Below are positions 52,204 to 61,238 of a stretch of DNA of 64,000 nt, piece by piece. The stretch spans positions 62,001 to 126,000 of the forward strand of contig NZ_JASHKQ010000010.1 of NCBI RefSeq assembly GCF_030056795.1. The letters are read 5' to 3'. The stretch comes from Rhodococcus sp. IEGM 1381 (lineage in GTDB: Bacteria > Actinomycetota > Actinomycetes > Mycobacteriales > Mycobacteriaceae). The notes under the pieces were generated by a model that saw only the letters and a list, made by a program, of their open reading frames with translations, made no database searches and had not been told where the DNA came from. The position numbers were made by a program, and so were the translations under genes. Each line of letters starts with the position of its first letter. Position 1 is the first letter of the stretch.

Positions 52204-53406
52204 TCAGCCGAGTTGACGCAGTTGGATCGCGGTATCGAGGGCCAGCCGATGCCATGCCGATCGCGGATCCCGCCCGGTCAGTTCCTGGGCCCGGCGCAGT
52301 CGGTAGCGCAGAGTCTGCGGGTGCAGGTGCAGCCGAGTGGCCGCAGCGGTTGCCGTGCCGGTGGCGATGAATGCCGAAAGGCCCTGCAAGATATGCTCGT
52401 TCGCTGCTTCGGTGAGCGGACCGAGCACGGTACGCACCACCTCGCTCGTGTCCGCGGTGGGGCGTGCGGTCAGCAAGGCCAGCAGTTGACCGTCACCCTG
52501 ATCGAGTAGTGCCCGGTCGTCGAACGCATGATCCGGTGCGGTGTCCAACGCCTGCGCCGCGAGTCGCGACGAACTACCGATGTCGGCGATGGTCGATCTC
52601 TCCACGAGGCATCCGCGCAGTGTCGCCTCGGTGCACACGGAGTCGATCGCGGTCCGCCCGACGATGTTGGGCAACAGTAGAATTGCGCGCTGTTCGCGCC
52701 GAGTACACAGGTGAGTCCGCTGACCGGCCGTCGTGCTGCGGTCGGGCGGAACGAGCCCCAGTGCAAGAACAAGCGATTCGACGGTGTCGTCGGACATCGG
52801 TCTGCCCGAATCTGCCGACTGCACCACGAGCAGATCCGGGTGACTGGGCAGCTCCAGATCGAGTTCGCGGGTGCGATCGGCAAGGGCCCCGGGCGAAGTG
52901 TGTCTCGCCGCCAACAGGTCGTCCAGCAGCGCGGCGTGCGCCTGCGCCCGGTTGGATGTGAGCTGTTCGCGCGCAATGACATACGCGCCGATGATCTCCT
53001 CGGAGATCGCGTCGATCGCGTCCAGCACACCGAGGCTGAGTTCGGCGATGTCCGCAGGTTCGAGGGTGTCGAGATATTCGGAGGCCACGTGCCGAACGAA
53101 CACGCTCGACGCCACTCGATACGCTCGCAGAACGTCGGTCAACGGGCGACCGTCGGCGGCACGAGCCGCACCTATCGCGCGGAATCTGCTGTGATCGCGG
53201 TCGTCGATCGACCGATCACCACCCGCCCACAAAGCCATCAGACGCCGCAGCGACCAGTACGCGATAGCTTCGACATCGGCCAACTGTGCGCCCTGCAAGG
53301 TGCCGTAGACCGGGATCGCGTCGCGGATCGCTCGTACCGCCGATGTTACGACGGGGCCCAGCTCAGATTCGATCTTCGCCACCACTGCGACCCGAGCTGG
53401 GTACAT
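52204..53406 (-). CDS. PucR/CdaR-type transcriptional regulator
   Basis: A 400-residue regulator. The N-terminal half is a helical sensor region of the type with YGTLQGAQLADVEAIAYWSLRRLM; the middle has a GGDEF-like degenerate fold; and the C terminus carries the PucR HTH (FIATGTATAAATRLHLHPQTLRYRLRRAQELTGRDP). Such proteins are activators of nearby catabolic genes. The divergent neighbour 128 bases away is a KstD-like flavoprotein, its probable target. Confidence 0.9.
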   Translation of the reverse strand: MYPARVAVVAKIESELGPVVTSAVRAIRDAIPVYGTLQGAQLADVEAIAYWSLRRLMALWAGGDRSIDDRDHSRFRAIGAARAADGRPLTDVLRAYRVASSVFVRHVASEYLDTLEPADIAELSLGVLDAIDAISEEIIGAYVIAREQLTSNRAQAHAALLDDLLAARHTSPGALADRTRELDLELPSHPDLLVVQSADSGRPMSDDTVESLVLALGLVPPDRSTTAGQRTHLCTRREQRAILLLPNIVGRTAIDSVCTEATLRGCLVERSTIADIGSSSRLAAQALDTAPDHAFDDRALLDQGDGQLLALLTARPTADTSEVVRTVLGPLTEAANEHILQGLSAFIATGTATAAATRLHLHPQTLRYRLRRAQELTGRDPRSAWHRLALDTAIQLRQLG

Positions 53407-53534
53407 CGGTCGACCTCCCGCCTTTTGTCACTGAGTGATAAACCCTATCGTCATTCGCGTCGATTTCCTTGAGTTCCGGTGCTGACGACAGCACAGTCGA
53501 GTGAGACAGGCTGGTCGAGCAGAAGAGTGGGGCA

Positions 53535-55199
53535 ATGGACGCAGATGTGATCGTGGTGGGGGCAGGCTTGGCCGGACTGGTGGCAACCGCCGAATTGGCC
53601 GACGCCGGAAAGCGAGTGCTCCTCCTCGACCAGGAGCCCGAGCAGAATCTGGGCGGTCAGGCGTTCTGGTCCCTGGGCGGACTGTTCATGGTCGACACCC
53701 CTGAACAGCGTCGCATGGGAATCAAGGATTCTGCTGAGCTGGCCTGGCAGGACTGGCTCGGCACCGCGACCTTCGATCGCGGTATCGACGATCCCGCAGG
53801 CGAGGACTACTGGGGTCACCAGTGGGCGCGCGCGTATCTCGATTTCGCCGCGGGGGAGAAGCGCTCCTGGCTGCACGCGCAGGGCGTGCGGTGGGTACCC
53901 ATCGTCGGGTGGGCCGAGCGTGGAGGCTACCTCGCCGAGGGGCACGGCAATTCGGTTCCGCGCTTCCACCTGACCTGGGGTACCGGGCCTGGGGTCGTCG
54001 CACCGTTCGAGCGCCGCGTCCGCGAGGCCGCCGACAAAGGGCTGGTGCGCTTCGGTTTTCGTCACCGGGTCGACGAGTTCATCGTCGATGCCGGCACAGT
54101 CGGGGGAGTCCGCGGCGCAGTTCTCGAACCCAGCGCAGCGGAACGCGGTGCGGGCAGTACCCGCGTCGAGGTGGGCGAGTTCGAGCTGCGTGCCGGAGCT
54201 GTGCTCGTCACTGCGGGCGGCCTCGGAGCCAACCACGATCTGGTGCGGGAGAACTGGCCGGCCCGCCTGGGAACAGCTCCGAAGTCCCTGATCTCGGGGG
54301 TGCCCGAACACGTCGACGGCCGCATGCTCGGCATCACCGAGAAGGTCGGCGGCCGTCTGGTCAACAAGGACCGCATGTGGCATTACACCGAGGGCATCAA
54401 GAACTGGAACCCGATCTGGAAGAACCACGGAATCAGGATCATTCCCGGGCCGTCGTCCATGTGGTTCGACGCGCGTGGTCGACGCTTCCCGGTTCCCAAC
54501 TTCCCCGGATTCGACACTCTCGGAACGTTGAAAGCCATCCAGGACAGTGGATTCGAGTATTCCTGGTTCGTCCTCACTCAAAAGATCATCGAGAAGGAAT
54601 TCGCGCTCTCGGGATCGGAGCAGAACCCGGACATCACCGGCAAGGACCTCAAGCTCGTTCTCGGCCGAGTGTTGCCCGGTGCCAGCGGACCGGTCGAAGC
54701 GTTCAAGAAGAACGGGGAGGATTTCGTCGTCGCCGACACCCTCGGCGAGCTCGTGCAGGGAATGAACAAGATCACCGGCGAAAACCTGATCGACGGTGGT
54801 GACCTGAAACGGCAGATCGAAGCTCGCGACCGTGAGGTAGACAACCCGTTCACCAAGGACCTGCAGGTCTCCGCGATTCACAATTCCCGTCGATCGCGTG
54901 GAGAGCGCATCGCCCGTACCGCCTCGTTGCACAAGATTCTCGATCCCAAATCGGGGCCGTTGATTGCGGTGCGGTTGAACATCATCACCCGAAAGACACT
55001 GGGCGGAATCCAAACCGACCTACAGGGGCGGGTTCTCGACAGTGCTGGACAGGCGATCGACGGCCTGTGGGCGGCGGGCGAGATCGCCGGATTCGGCGGC
55101 GGTGGAGTGCACGGATATCGCTCGTTGGAGGGAACGTTCCTGGGCGGGTGCATCTTCGGGGGCCGCCAGGCCGGACGTGCGCTCGCAGCGCAGGCGTGA
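53535..55199 (+). CDS. FAD-binding dehydrogenase (KstD/fumarate reductase-like)
   Basis: A 554-residue flavoprotein. The FAD motif VIVVGAGLAGLVATAELADAG stands at the N terminus and the C-terminal FAD part reads GLWAAGEIAGFGGGGVHGYR. The middle domain resembles the fumarate reductase/3-ketosteroid dehydrogenase group, in the subset annotated simply as FAD-binding dehydrogenase. The steroid Tyr/Tyr pattern of true KstD is not evident to me. Its stop overlaps the start of the metallo-hydrolase gene (GTGA). Likely substrate: a cyclic enone or related compound. Confidence 0.85.
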   Translation: MDADVIVVGAGLAGLVATAELADAGKRVLLLDQEPEQNLGGQAFWSLGGLFMVDTPEQRRMGIKDSAELAWQDWLGTATFDRGIDDPAGEDYWGHQWARAYLDFAAGEKRSWLHAQGVRWVPIVGWAERGGYLAEGHGNSVPRFHLTWGTGPGVVAPFERRVREAADKGLVRFGFRHRVDEFIVDAGTVGGVRGAVLEPSAAERGAGSTRVEVGEFELRAGAVLVTAGGLGANHDLVRENWPARLGTAPKSLISGVPEHVDGRMLGITEKVGGRLVNKDRMWHYTEGIKNWNPIWKNHGIRIIPGPSSMWFDARGRRFPVPNFPGFDTLGTLKAIQDSGFEYSWFVLTQKIIEKEFALSGSEQNPDITGKDLKLVLGRVLPGASGPVEAFKKNGEDFVVADTLGELVQGMNKITGENLIDGGDLKRQIEARDREVDNPFTKDLQVSAIHNSRRSRGERIARTASLHKILDPKSGPLIAVRLNIITRKTLGGIQTDLQGRVLDSAGQAIDGLWAAGEIAGFGGGGVHGYRSLEGTFLGGCIFGGRQAGRALAAQA

Positions 55200-56122
55200 C
55201 GGTGTTCCGACGCTTCGGTCGGCCCCCGTTGCCGGGCCCGTCGGAGATTGCCACCACCGCGTCGGCAACTCCTCGCTCGCCGGTGACAGGGTCCTTCCTC
55301 GGTGTCAGTACGGTGTTGTTCGACGACGGCGAATCTGCCATTCTCACCGATGGATTCTTCTCGCGCCCGTCGCTGGCGAGAACCCTTGTGCTGCCGCTTC
55401 GTTCCGACCTGCAGCGGATCGACGCTGCCCTACGCAGAGCAGGGATCACCTCGCTCGACGCTGTTCTGTGTGCCCACTCCCATTACGATCACGCACTCGA
55501 TTCAGCGGTGGTGGCTCTACGAACCGGGGCGGTTCTCGCCGGTGGTTCCTCGACCGGTTTCATCGGGCAGGGTTCCGACCTGCCGGACGACCGCATCGTC
55601 GTGGTCGAGAACGGTGAAACGACCGAGCATGGGAATTTTGCCGTGACCTTCTTCGAATCCGTTCACTCGCATCCGGATCGAGCGCACGGGGAGATCGAGC
55701 GAGCACTGAGCCAGCCCGCTCGGGTCAGCGAGTATCGGTGCGGCGAGGCGTGGTCGATGCTGATCGAACACGTTCCCAGCGGCCGGACCGCACTCGTCCA
55801 CAGTAGCGCCGGTTTCCGGGTCGGCATGCTCGACGGCAGCCACGCAAACGTGGTCTACCTGTCGATAGGCCAACTCGGCCGGCAATCGCGAGCGTTCATC
55901 GAGCAGTATTGGCTCGAGACGGTCTCGGCCGTCGGTGCCCGGCGCGTGGTTTTGACGCACTGGGACAACTTCTTTCGGCCTCTGGACAGGCCCCTGCATG
56001 CACTCCCGTACGCCTTCGACGACATGACTGCCTCGATTGCCGTGCTGGCCGACTGCGCGCGGCGAGACGGAATCGTCCTCGAGCTACCGACGCTGTGGCG
56101 ACGTGCGGACCCGTGGGCCTGA
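55196..56122 (+). CDS. metallo-beta-lactamase fold hydrolase
   Basis: A 308-residue MBL-fold protein. The first metal-binding motif is intact as AHSHYDHALDS near residue 105; further ligands could be the His in ESVHSHPD near residue 157, and LVHSSAGF and LTHWDNFFRPLD later. The ACGT of the fold fits a single-domain hydrolase. It is translationally coupled to the flavoprotein gene before it and so should act on the same pathway, perhaps opening a lactone or thioester. Confidence 0.8.
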   Translation: MTVFRRFGRPPLPGPSEIATTASATPRSPVTGSFLGVSTVLFDDGESAILTDGFFSRPSLARTLVLPLRSDLQRIDAALRRAGITSLDAVLCAHSHYDHALDSAVVALRTGAVLAGGSSTGFIGQGSDLPDDRIVVVENGETTEHGNFAVTFFESVHSHPDRAHGEIERALSQPARVSEYRCGEAWSMLIEHVPSGRTALVHSSAGFRVGMLDGSHANVVYLSIGQLGRQSRAFIEQYWLETVSAVGARRVVLTHWDNFFRPLDRPLHALPYAFDDMTASIAVLADCARRDGIVLELPTLWRRADPWA

Positions 56123-56592
56123 GAACGCGTCTGCTCGCGTGATCCTCGATCGAGTCGACGATTGTTCGTGCGCACAGAACAGGGTCGTCGATCATCGGAA
56201 CATGACCCACGCCCGGCACAGTGACGAACCGAGCCCGAGGCAGGCGTTGCCGGGCAATGGGGACGAACTCCGCGGGCGGAAAGATACGATCTCGATCGGC
56301 ATCCGCTGAATTCTCGGGACCGTCCGCTGCGCGGTAGCGCAGATAGGAGAGCCGGTCACACTCCGTCGGGTGTGGCCCCGACTCGGCCGGGAGCGGTGCG
56401 TCGAGACCGACGACCGTCGCCGCGACGCCGGTCACGGGTGACCACGACGAGATCTCGCGTTCGGTGCGGCCCGGCGTCGACTCGGCAGCTACCGACGACG
56501 GAATCGCCACTGCAACCGATACCGCGAGTGCAGTGCATACAGCTGAACGAACGAGCGAGCGAGCGCAGCGCGGATTCCCCGAGAATTGTCAT
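56123..56592 (-). pseudogene. secreted alpha/beta hydrolase, decayed (frameshift plus internal deletion)
   Basis: Reading leftward from ATG 56592: MTILGESALRSLARS begins a signal peptide, then the frame changes at a tetranucleotide run (GCTC/GTTC units at about 56549-56568), continuing as AVCTALAVSVAVAIPSSVAAE. After DRLSYLRYRAADGPENSADAD the sequence jumps to DRIFPPAEFVPIA and VTVPGVGHVPMIDDP, the C-terminal end of an alpha/beta hydrolase with its catalytic His. The nucleophile region is missing, so the product could not be active. The rest of the frame runs into the MBL gene as a shadow. Confidence 0.6.
56546..56570. repeat. tetranucleotide repeat (CGAA/CGAG units)
   Basis: CGAA and CGAG units are repeated in tandem (CGAACGAACGAGCGAGCGAG on the plus strand). 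The run lies in the signal-peptide codons of the decayed hydrolase, exactly where the frame shifts. Slipped-strand pairing at this run is the simplest cause. Confidence 0.6.
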
Positions 56593-56669
56593 GGCCCCCA
56601 CTATCGGCATCAGTACATCGTGCGTCTGGAAACCTAGCACCGAACTGTGCGACGGTCAGTCGCTCTCGG

Positions 56670-57143
56670 TCACAGATCGTCGAGGGCGACCAGGCCGTCC
56701 TGCAGTGCTCTCACCACGAGCGACGCTTTGGTCGGCGCGGCCCGACCGACACCGGCATACTTCGCACGAATGCGGGACAGATGAGTATTGACGGTGCCCA
56801 GCGCGATGTGCAGAACCGCACATACTTCCTGCTTCGAGTCGCAGCGCAACCAGGCACCCAGAACGGCGATCTCACGCGCGGTCAGGCCGGGGTCGGCGAA
56901 TGCCGTGGCCTCCGACGTCGACCGAGGCTTTTCGGCGACCGGGTTCGCGGCAGTCCTGGACCGCACGGCCGAGGCGCTGCGACGAGGCGCAAAACACGGA
57001 GAGGGGTGGATCGCCGAACCGGACGGCCTGGTGATCGCCGTGGTCGATACATCCGTGTTCGTTGCGTGCATGGCATCCGACCCGTCGTCCGTCTTGGGTG
57101 TTTCGAACATCCGACCACGCCGAGAAATATGAAACAACACCAT
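56670..57143 (-). CDS. LuxR-type HTH regulator
   Basis: A 157-residue protein whose C-terminal half is a LuxR helix-turn-helix (GLTAREIAVLGAWLRCDSKQEVCAVLHIALGTVNTHLSRIRAKYAGVGR). The N-terminal 85 residues are Ser/Thr/Ala-rich and show no receiver or ligand domain, so it is a short DNA-binding protein. The start could be ATG 57143, 57110 or 57068; none has a good ribosome site. Upstream is an unusually AT-rich stretch (57150-57210) that may hold the promoters for this and the divergent TetR gene. Confidence 0.75.
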   Translation of the reverse strand: MVLFHISRRGRMFETPKTDDGSDAMHATNTDVSTTAITRPSGSAIHPSPCFAPRRSASAVRSRTAANPVAEKPRSTSEATAFADPGLTAREIAVLGAWLRCDSKQEVCAVLHIALGTVNTHLSRIRAKYAGVGRAAPTKASLVVRALQDGLVALDDL

Positions 57144-57273
57144 CGCATTCGAGGAAGTTCACCCGAATTTAGGTACTTCTACAACGAAGTTTATAAACAT
57201 ATAAAACGTGTTCCGATGTGCGTATTGCTAGAGTCCATTGTCCATCGGATCGAACATCAGTAGGCGGTCGTCG

Positions 57274-58518
57274 TTGAGCACGAAATCCACACCACGCGAA
57301 CAATTGCTGCGGGCGGGTTCACGATTGCTGACCGATCTCGATATGTCGGTGCTGGCGAGATCGTTGTCCATTGCCGCGGTCGTCGAAGAAGCAGGACTGT
57401 CGCATCAGACTTTTCACAACGCTTATCCCGGGTCCTCCCGCTCCGGGGAGCGCGGGGGCAAGGAAGCGTTCGTCGAAGACCTCCTCGCCCACGTGACGCT
57501 TCAGTATTCACCCCAGGACGGCGACGCCGATCAGCCGTTGTCGGACCTCGCGGCCTACTTCGAGCAACTGAACGCCGGATTGCTGCGCAGGAAGATGATC
57601 GGTGCCATGATCGCCTCCGATCATGCCGGCGCCCGTTCTTCGTTGGCACCCGACTTCGACGCCATCGACCACGCCGTCGAGGGCGCCGTCCGGCACAAGC
57701 TACGCGCGCTCGGTGGTTCGGTGAGAACACCGCTGACGGTGGCCGAACTGTCCACCGTTCTCGTCGCTCTGCTCGACGGGCTCGCGCTTCAGGAGAACCT
57801 CAGCCCGGGAACGATGTCAGCGGCACGAGTGTCCGCGGCCATCGATTCGCTGCTGGACTGGGCGGTGGACCCGGTGCACTCGGATCGACGGGAGCGCATC
57901 ACAGTGCCGGCGGGTGGCCATCCTTCGCTCGAAGGCCTCGATCATTCACGGGTCGATGTCGAATCCGATGTCATCGCGGCGACCGAGACGCTGTTCGCTG
58001 AGCATGGATATTTCTCGGTCACACTCGCGGATATTGCTGAAGCCTCCGCGCTCACCGTCACCGACCTCAAGCGCCTCTTTCCGAGCAAGGTGGACATCAT
58101 CGTCGCCGCGCTCACCCCGGAATTCGAGCGGGTTCTCCGGCTCGGTCGTGCGGACGCGAGATTGGAGGTGAAACCCGTTGTCGCGCTGACTCGTTCGGTG
58201 ACGCGGTTGGCGGAGTTCGTGGCACGCAACCGCGCCATGAGTTCGGGAATGCTACTTGCGTTGAGCTTCGAGCAGTTTCACGAGCCCGGCACCGTGACCA
58301 CCATCCGGGAGCACCTTCCGGTGCCGTCGGCGCTCACCCCGATCCTCGAAAGCGGCCAGCGCAGAGGCGACTTTGCCACCGAGGCGTCTGCGAGCGAATT
58401 GGCAACGATGCTCGCCAACAACGTGGTGATCAGATCGGTCACGCGGTCTGCAGAACCTCCGGAGGACGTCACCGACAACGTCTTGAAGGTGTTCCTGTCC
58501 GGAATATTGCCTCGCTGA
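57274..58518 (+). CDS. tandem TetR-type regulator (two TetR units in one chain)
   Basis: A 414-residue protein with two TetR-like units. Unit 1 (residues about 5-205) has a weakened HTH, SLSIAAVVEEAGLSHQTFHNAYPGS, with an odd Ser/Gly-rich insertion right after it. Unit 2 (residues about 225-412) has a normal HTH, YFSVTLADIAEASALTVTDLKRLFPSKVDI. The start is taken as TTG 57274, which follows AGGCGG; TTG 57238 is an alternative. Such double units may bind one long operator without needing to dimerise, which is inference. Confidence 0.75.
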   Translation: MSTKSTPREQLLRAGSRLLTDLDMSVLARSLSIAAVVEEAGLSHQTFHNAYPGSSRSGERGGKEAFVEDLLAHVTLQYSPQDGDADQPLSDLAAYFEQLNAGLLRRKMIGAMIASDHAGARSSLAPDFDAIDHAVEGAVRHKLRALGGSVRTPLTVAELSTVLVALLDGLALQENLSPGTMSAARVSAAIDSLLDWAVDPVHSDRRERITVPAGGHPSLEGLDHSRVDVESDVIAATETLFAEHGYFSVTLADIAEASALTVTDLKRLFPSKVDIIVAALTPEFERVLRLGRADARLEVKPVVALTRSVTRLAEFVARNRAMSSGMLLALSFEQFHEPGTVTTIREHLPVPSALTPILESGQRRGDFATEASASELATMLANNVVIRSVTRSAEPPEDVTDNVLKVFLSGILPR

Positions 58519-58537
58519 TCGATGCCGGCCGCGAAGG

Positions 58538-59806
58538 CTATGCGTCGAGGGAATCGGCAGCGGTGCCTGCAGGGGGGACCTCGAAGGCGAGCAGCGCCAC
58601 ATCGTCTTGAAGTCCGTCGCCGAACGACGCCAGCAGCGTGGTGAGGTCGTCGACGAGCTTCGGAGCGGTGGTCGGGCCCTTACCTGCTACGAAGGCCTCC
58701 AGGCTCCCGTCATCGTCGAAGCGAGTTCGGCCGGGACCGACGATGGCCTCGGTCAGGCCATCGGTGTAGAACGCCATGACGTCACCGGGCTGCAGTGTGA
58801 CCGACGCCGACACGAAGTGGGGCTCGGACAGGGCTCCGACGAGCTGGCCACCGGTAGTGTCGACGAAATCGACTCCGGCATCGTGAGTTATGCGTATCGC
58901 AGGAGGGTGCCCGCCGCTTGCAAGGTGCACCGATGCGCCGTTCGGTCGCGGAGTGATGGTGCCGAACACCACCGTGCAGAACCTCGGGTCGTCGCCGTGA
59001 AACTCGTGGTGCAGAACAGTGTTGAGGTTCTCCAACACCGAGACCGGGTCGCGGTCGAATACTGCCGCGGCACGCAAGGTGTACCGGGTCAGAGACGTGA
59101 CGGCGGCGGCACCGGCACCCTTGCCGCTGACGTCACCGAGGAAGAAGCCCCAGGTGTCTTTGTCGAGTGGAAAAACGTCGTAGAAGTCTCCACCGACTTC
59201 GTCGAGGGACGCTGGGTGGTAGTGCGCTGCGACGTTCATTCCGGTCGGAGCGGAGAGGATCGGCGGTAGGAGTGTCCGCTGAAGCGTCGACGCCAAGATC
59301 TGAACCTGGGTCCGCTCGGCCTCGGCCAGCTTTCGTGCTTCCTCGGATTGCCCCAGTGCGTCCTGAGATCTGTCGAGAGCTGCCTCGGCATCGTCCTGCG
59401 CCGCCTCGGCGTTCCTTCTGGCGTCTACCAAGTCCTTTTCATGGACGCGACGTTCGGTCTCGTTGTGCAGCGTCATTGTGACGGTCGTGGCACCGGACTT
59501 CGCGCGAAGACTGTTCGCCAACATCGATACTGCCGTCGAGGACGCGCTCCCCGGTCCACCCTTCAGTTGCGCCGTCGCCCCGATCGGTGAGTCGGAGTCG
59601 GAAGCCGCGACGAGAAGTTGGGCCAACACCGGCGCGAACTCGGAGCCGAACAGCTCTGCCGCAGGGGTTCCCACAAGGGCGTCCCGGCTACGGGTGGTGA
59701 TACGAGCTGCGGCCGCGTTAGCGTACAGAATCTTGCCGCTGACGACGTCGACGGAAAACACTCCGCAGGGTGCGGAGGCGAGTAGTTCGGCAGCCGTTGC
59801 GGTCAT
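58538..59806 (-). CDS. PP2C-type SpoIIE/RsbU phosphatase with PAS domain
   Basis: A 422-residue protein. Residues about 5-120 are a PAS domain (LLASAPCGVFSVDVVSGKILYAN), residues 120-180 a coiled coil, and residues 190-405 the PP2C phosphatase (EVGGDFYDVF, FFLGDVSGKGAGAAAVTS, GGHPPAI, DVMAFYTDGLTEA). The metal-binding aspartates in these blocks are present. It should dephosphorylate a STAS anti-sigma antagonist. It ends the STAS-STAS-RsbW-RsbU operon, 16 bases after the RsbW-type gene. Start ATG 59806; GTG 59812 is an alternative. Confidence 0.9.
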   Translation of the reverse strand: MTATAAELLASAPCGVFSVDVVSGKILYANAAAARITTRSRDALVGTPAAELFGSEFAPVLAQLLVAASDSDSPIGATAQLKGGPGSASSTAVSMLANSLRAKSGATTVTMTLHNETERRVHEKDLVDARRNAEAAQDDAEAALDRSQDALGQSEEARKLAEAERTQVQILASTLQRTLLPPILSAPTGMNVAAHYHPASLDEVGGDFYDVFPLDKDTWGFFLGDVSGKGAGAAAVTSLTRYTLRAAAVFDRDPVSVLENLNTVLHHEFHGDDPRFCTVVFGTITPRPNGASVHLASGGHPPAIRITHDAGVDFVDTTGGQLVGALSEPHFVSASVTLQPGDVMAFYTDGLTEAIVGPGRTRFDDDGSLEAFVAGKGPTTAPKLVDDLTTLLASFGDGLQDDVALLAFEVPPAGTAADSLDA

Positions 59807-59822
59807 GTGCACTCATTCCGAG

Positions 59823-60296
59823 TCAGTAAGGGCGGTCGGTTGATTCGGTGCGGACGGCCGCGGCGAGCGGCTTGCTCCATATCGCGGTCACCACGGTGCC
59901 GAGGCCGGGCCGATGATCGACCGACAGGTTGTCCGACACCGCAGCGGCGAGCTGCAGACCGTGACTGCGACCGGTTGTCGGAGTCGGTGGTTGCCATGTT
60001 CCGGTGTCGGAAACGGTCACGGTCAGTGTCTCGTGTTCGTACGCCGCGGTGATCGTCATCGTTCCGGGCTCGGGTGCCGAGCGGTAGGCGTGTTCGACGA
60101 CGTTTGCGAGCGCCTCGTAGACCCCGAGCACGATGTCGTCCACCAGTGCTCTGTTCACACCCAGTCCGAGCACCCAACTGTGCAGCCGCCGTCGAATGGT
60201 GGTCGCCACCGTCGACTCGGCCTGCGCCGTATGCGTCCACCGCTGTGGGAGGGACCCGGGTTTGCTTGCGGTCACGATCGACGACCCGATCGGCAT
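59823..60296 (-). CDS. RsbW-type anti-sigma factor kinase (HATPase)
   Basis: A 157-residue ATP-binding protein of the RsbW/SpoIIAB type. The N box is YEALANVVEHAY near residue 65, the G1 region TVSDTGTW near residue 97, and the G2 region GRSHGLQLAAAV near residue 110. It should bind a sigma factor or phosphorylate the STAS partners. Genes for two STAS proteins lie upstream and a phosphatase downstream, but there is no sigma factor gene in the window. Confidence 0.88.
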   Translation of the reverse strand: MPIGSSIVTASKPGSLPQRWTHTAQAESTVATTIRRRLHSWVLGLGVNRALVDDIVLGVYEALANVVEHAYRSAPEPGTMTITAAYEHETLTVTVSDTGTWQPPTPTTGRSHGLQLAAAVSDNLSVDHRPGLGTVVTAIWSKPLAAAVRTESTDRPY

Positions 60297-60303
60297 CGGC
60301 GGC

Positions 60304-60693
60304 TCATCGACCGACCTCGGCGTCGGAAGCCGACGACCGCACGTGTGCCACAGCGTCCGGAACAGTGGTGAACGTGGCCATCACGCGATCAATGCCGCTG
60401 AGTTGTACGGGCCGCACGACGACACCGCTCACGGCCACCAGCGCCATCCGAGAGGCCTCGGGCAAACGATCGCACACTCGCACCAGCACGGTGATTGCGC
60501 TCGACGACAGGAAGCTCACGTCGGTCAGATCCACGACGAGCCCCCCTGCTGCAGAATCGGCCGCGGGAAACGCGGTGGCGGACAGTTCGGGGATGGTATC
60601 GAGATCCAATTCGCCTCGAACGGTGAGCACTGTCGCCGAGTCGTGCTCGGCCGACACGATCTCGAACGGTCCTCCGGTCGGCTCCTCTGACAT
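60304..60693 (-). CDS. STAS-domain anti-sigma factor antagonist
   Basis: A 129-residue STAS protein. The strand-loop DLTDVSFLSSSAITVLVRV carries the serine that an RsbW-type kinase would phosphorylate (in FLSSSA). It is the second STAS gene of the operon, 7 bases before the RsbW-type gene. The LTVRGELDLDTI opening is typical of RsbV. Confidence 0.88.
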   Translation of the reverse strand: MSEEPTGGPFEIVSAEHDSATVLTVRGELDLDTIPELSATAFPAADSAAGGLVVDLTDVSFLSSSAITVLVRVCDRLPEASRMALVAVSGVVVRPVQLSGIDRVMATFTTVPDAVAHVRSSASDAEVGR

Positions 60694-60724
60694 GACCTCG
60701 ACGTTACCTGCTATCGAGTCCGAT

Positions 60725-61081
60725 TCACGACCGGAAGTCGTCGACCACCAGCGCGCCTGCGCCGAGCACGTCCAGAACCATGCGCACCGAACGTGCGGGC
60801 GCGAGGACCGCGATCTTGCCCGGATGTACGTACGTGGCGTCGATGATCGCGTTGGCGACTCCGGAGTACATGAACGACACCTCCGACAGGTCGACCGTCA
60901 CGTGGTCGGAAGTGACCGCAAGGCGGTCGAGGCCGTACACGAATTCGGCCCGGGTGGACATGTCCAGCTCGCCGAAGGCGCGCAGGGTGTTCCTGCCGTC
61001 CGGACTCGACACGGTCTCCAGGCGGAAGACGCCTTCGCCGTCGAGAATGGAGCGTTCCATGGTTGCGGTGCTCGTCAGCAT
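60725..61081 (-). CDS. STAS-domain protein (first gene of the switch operon)
   Basis: A 118-residue STAS protein with FGELDMSTRAEFVYGL and the switch loop DLSEVSFMYSGVANAII. The phospho-acceptor serine would be the Ser of MYSG, shifted compared with the common F-D-SSG pattern, so it may be regulated differently from the second STAS protein. GAAGAGG precedes the ATG. Upstream of it, two CGTTACC copies (complement within 61207-61234) may belong to the promoter. Confidence 0.85.
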   Translation of the reverse strand: MLTSTATMERSILDGEGVFRLETVSSPDGRNTLRAFGELDMSTRAEFVYGLDRLAVTSDHVTVDLSEVSFMYSGVANAIIDATYVHPGKIAVLAPARSVRMVLDVLGAGALVVDDFRS

Positions 61082-61238
61082 GTCCCTACCTCTTCCCCGA
61101 AGCGCTCGTCCCGGTCGGTGTACCCGAAGGGTGCGAGACGCTGAGTTGTTGTGCTTTCAACAATGTCAGCGCCCAGTTGCGGAAGGCTCAGTCCAAGATC
61201 TCGAAAGGGTAACGAAAAGTCACGGTTCGGTAACGACG

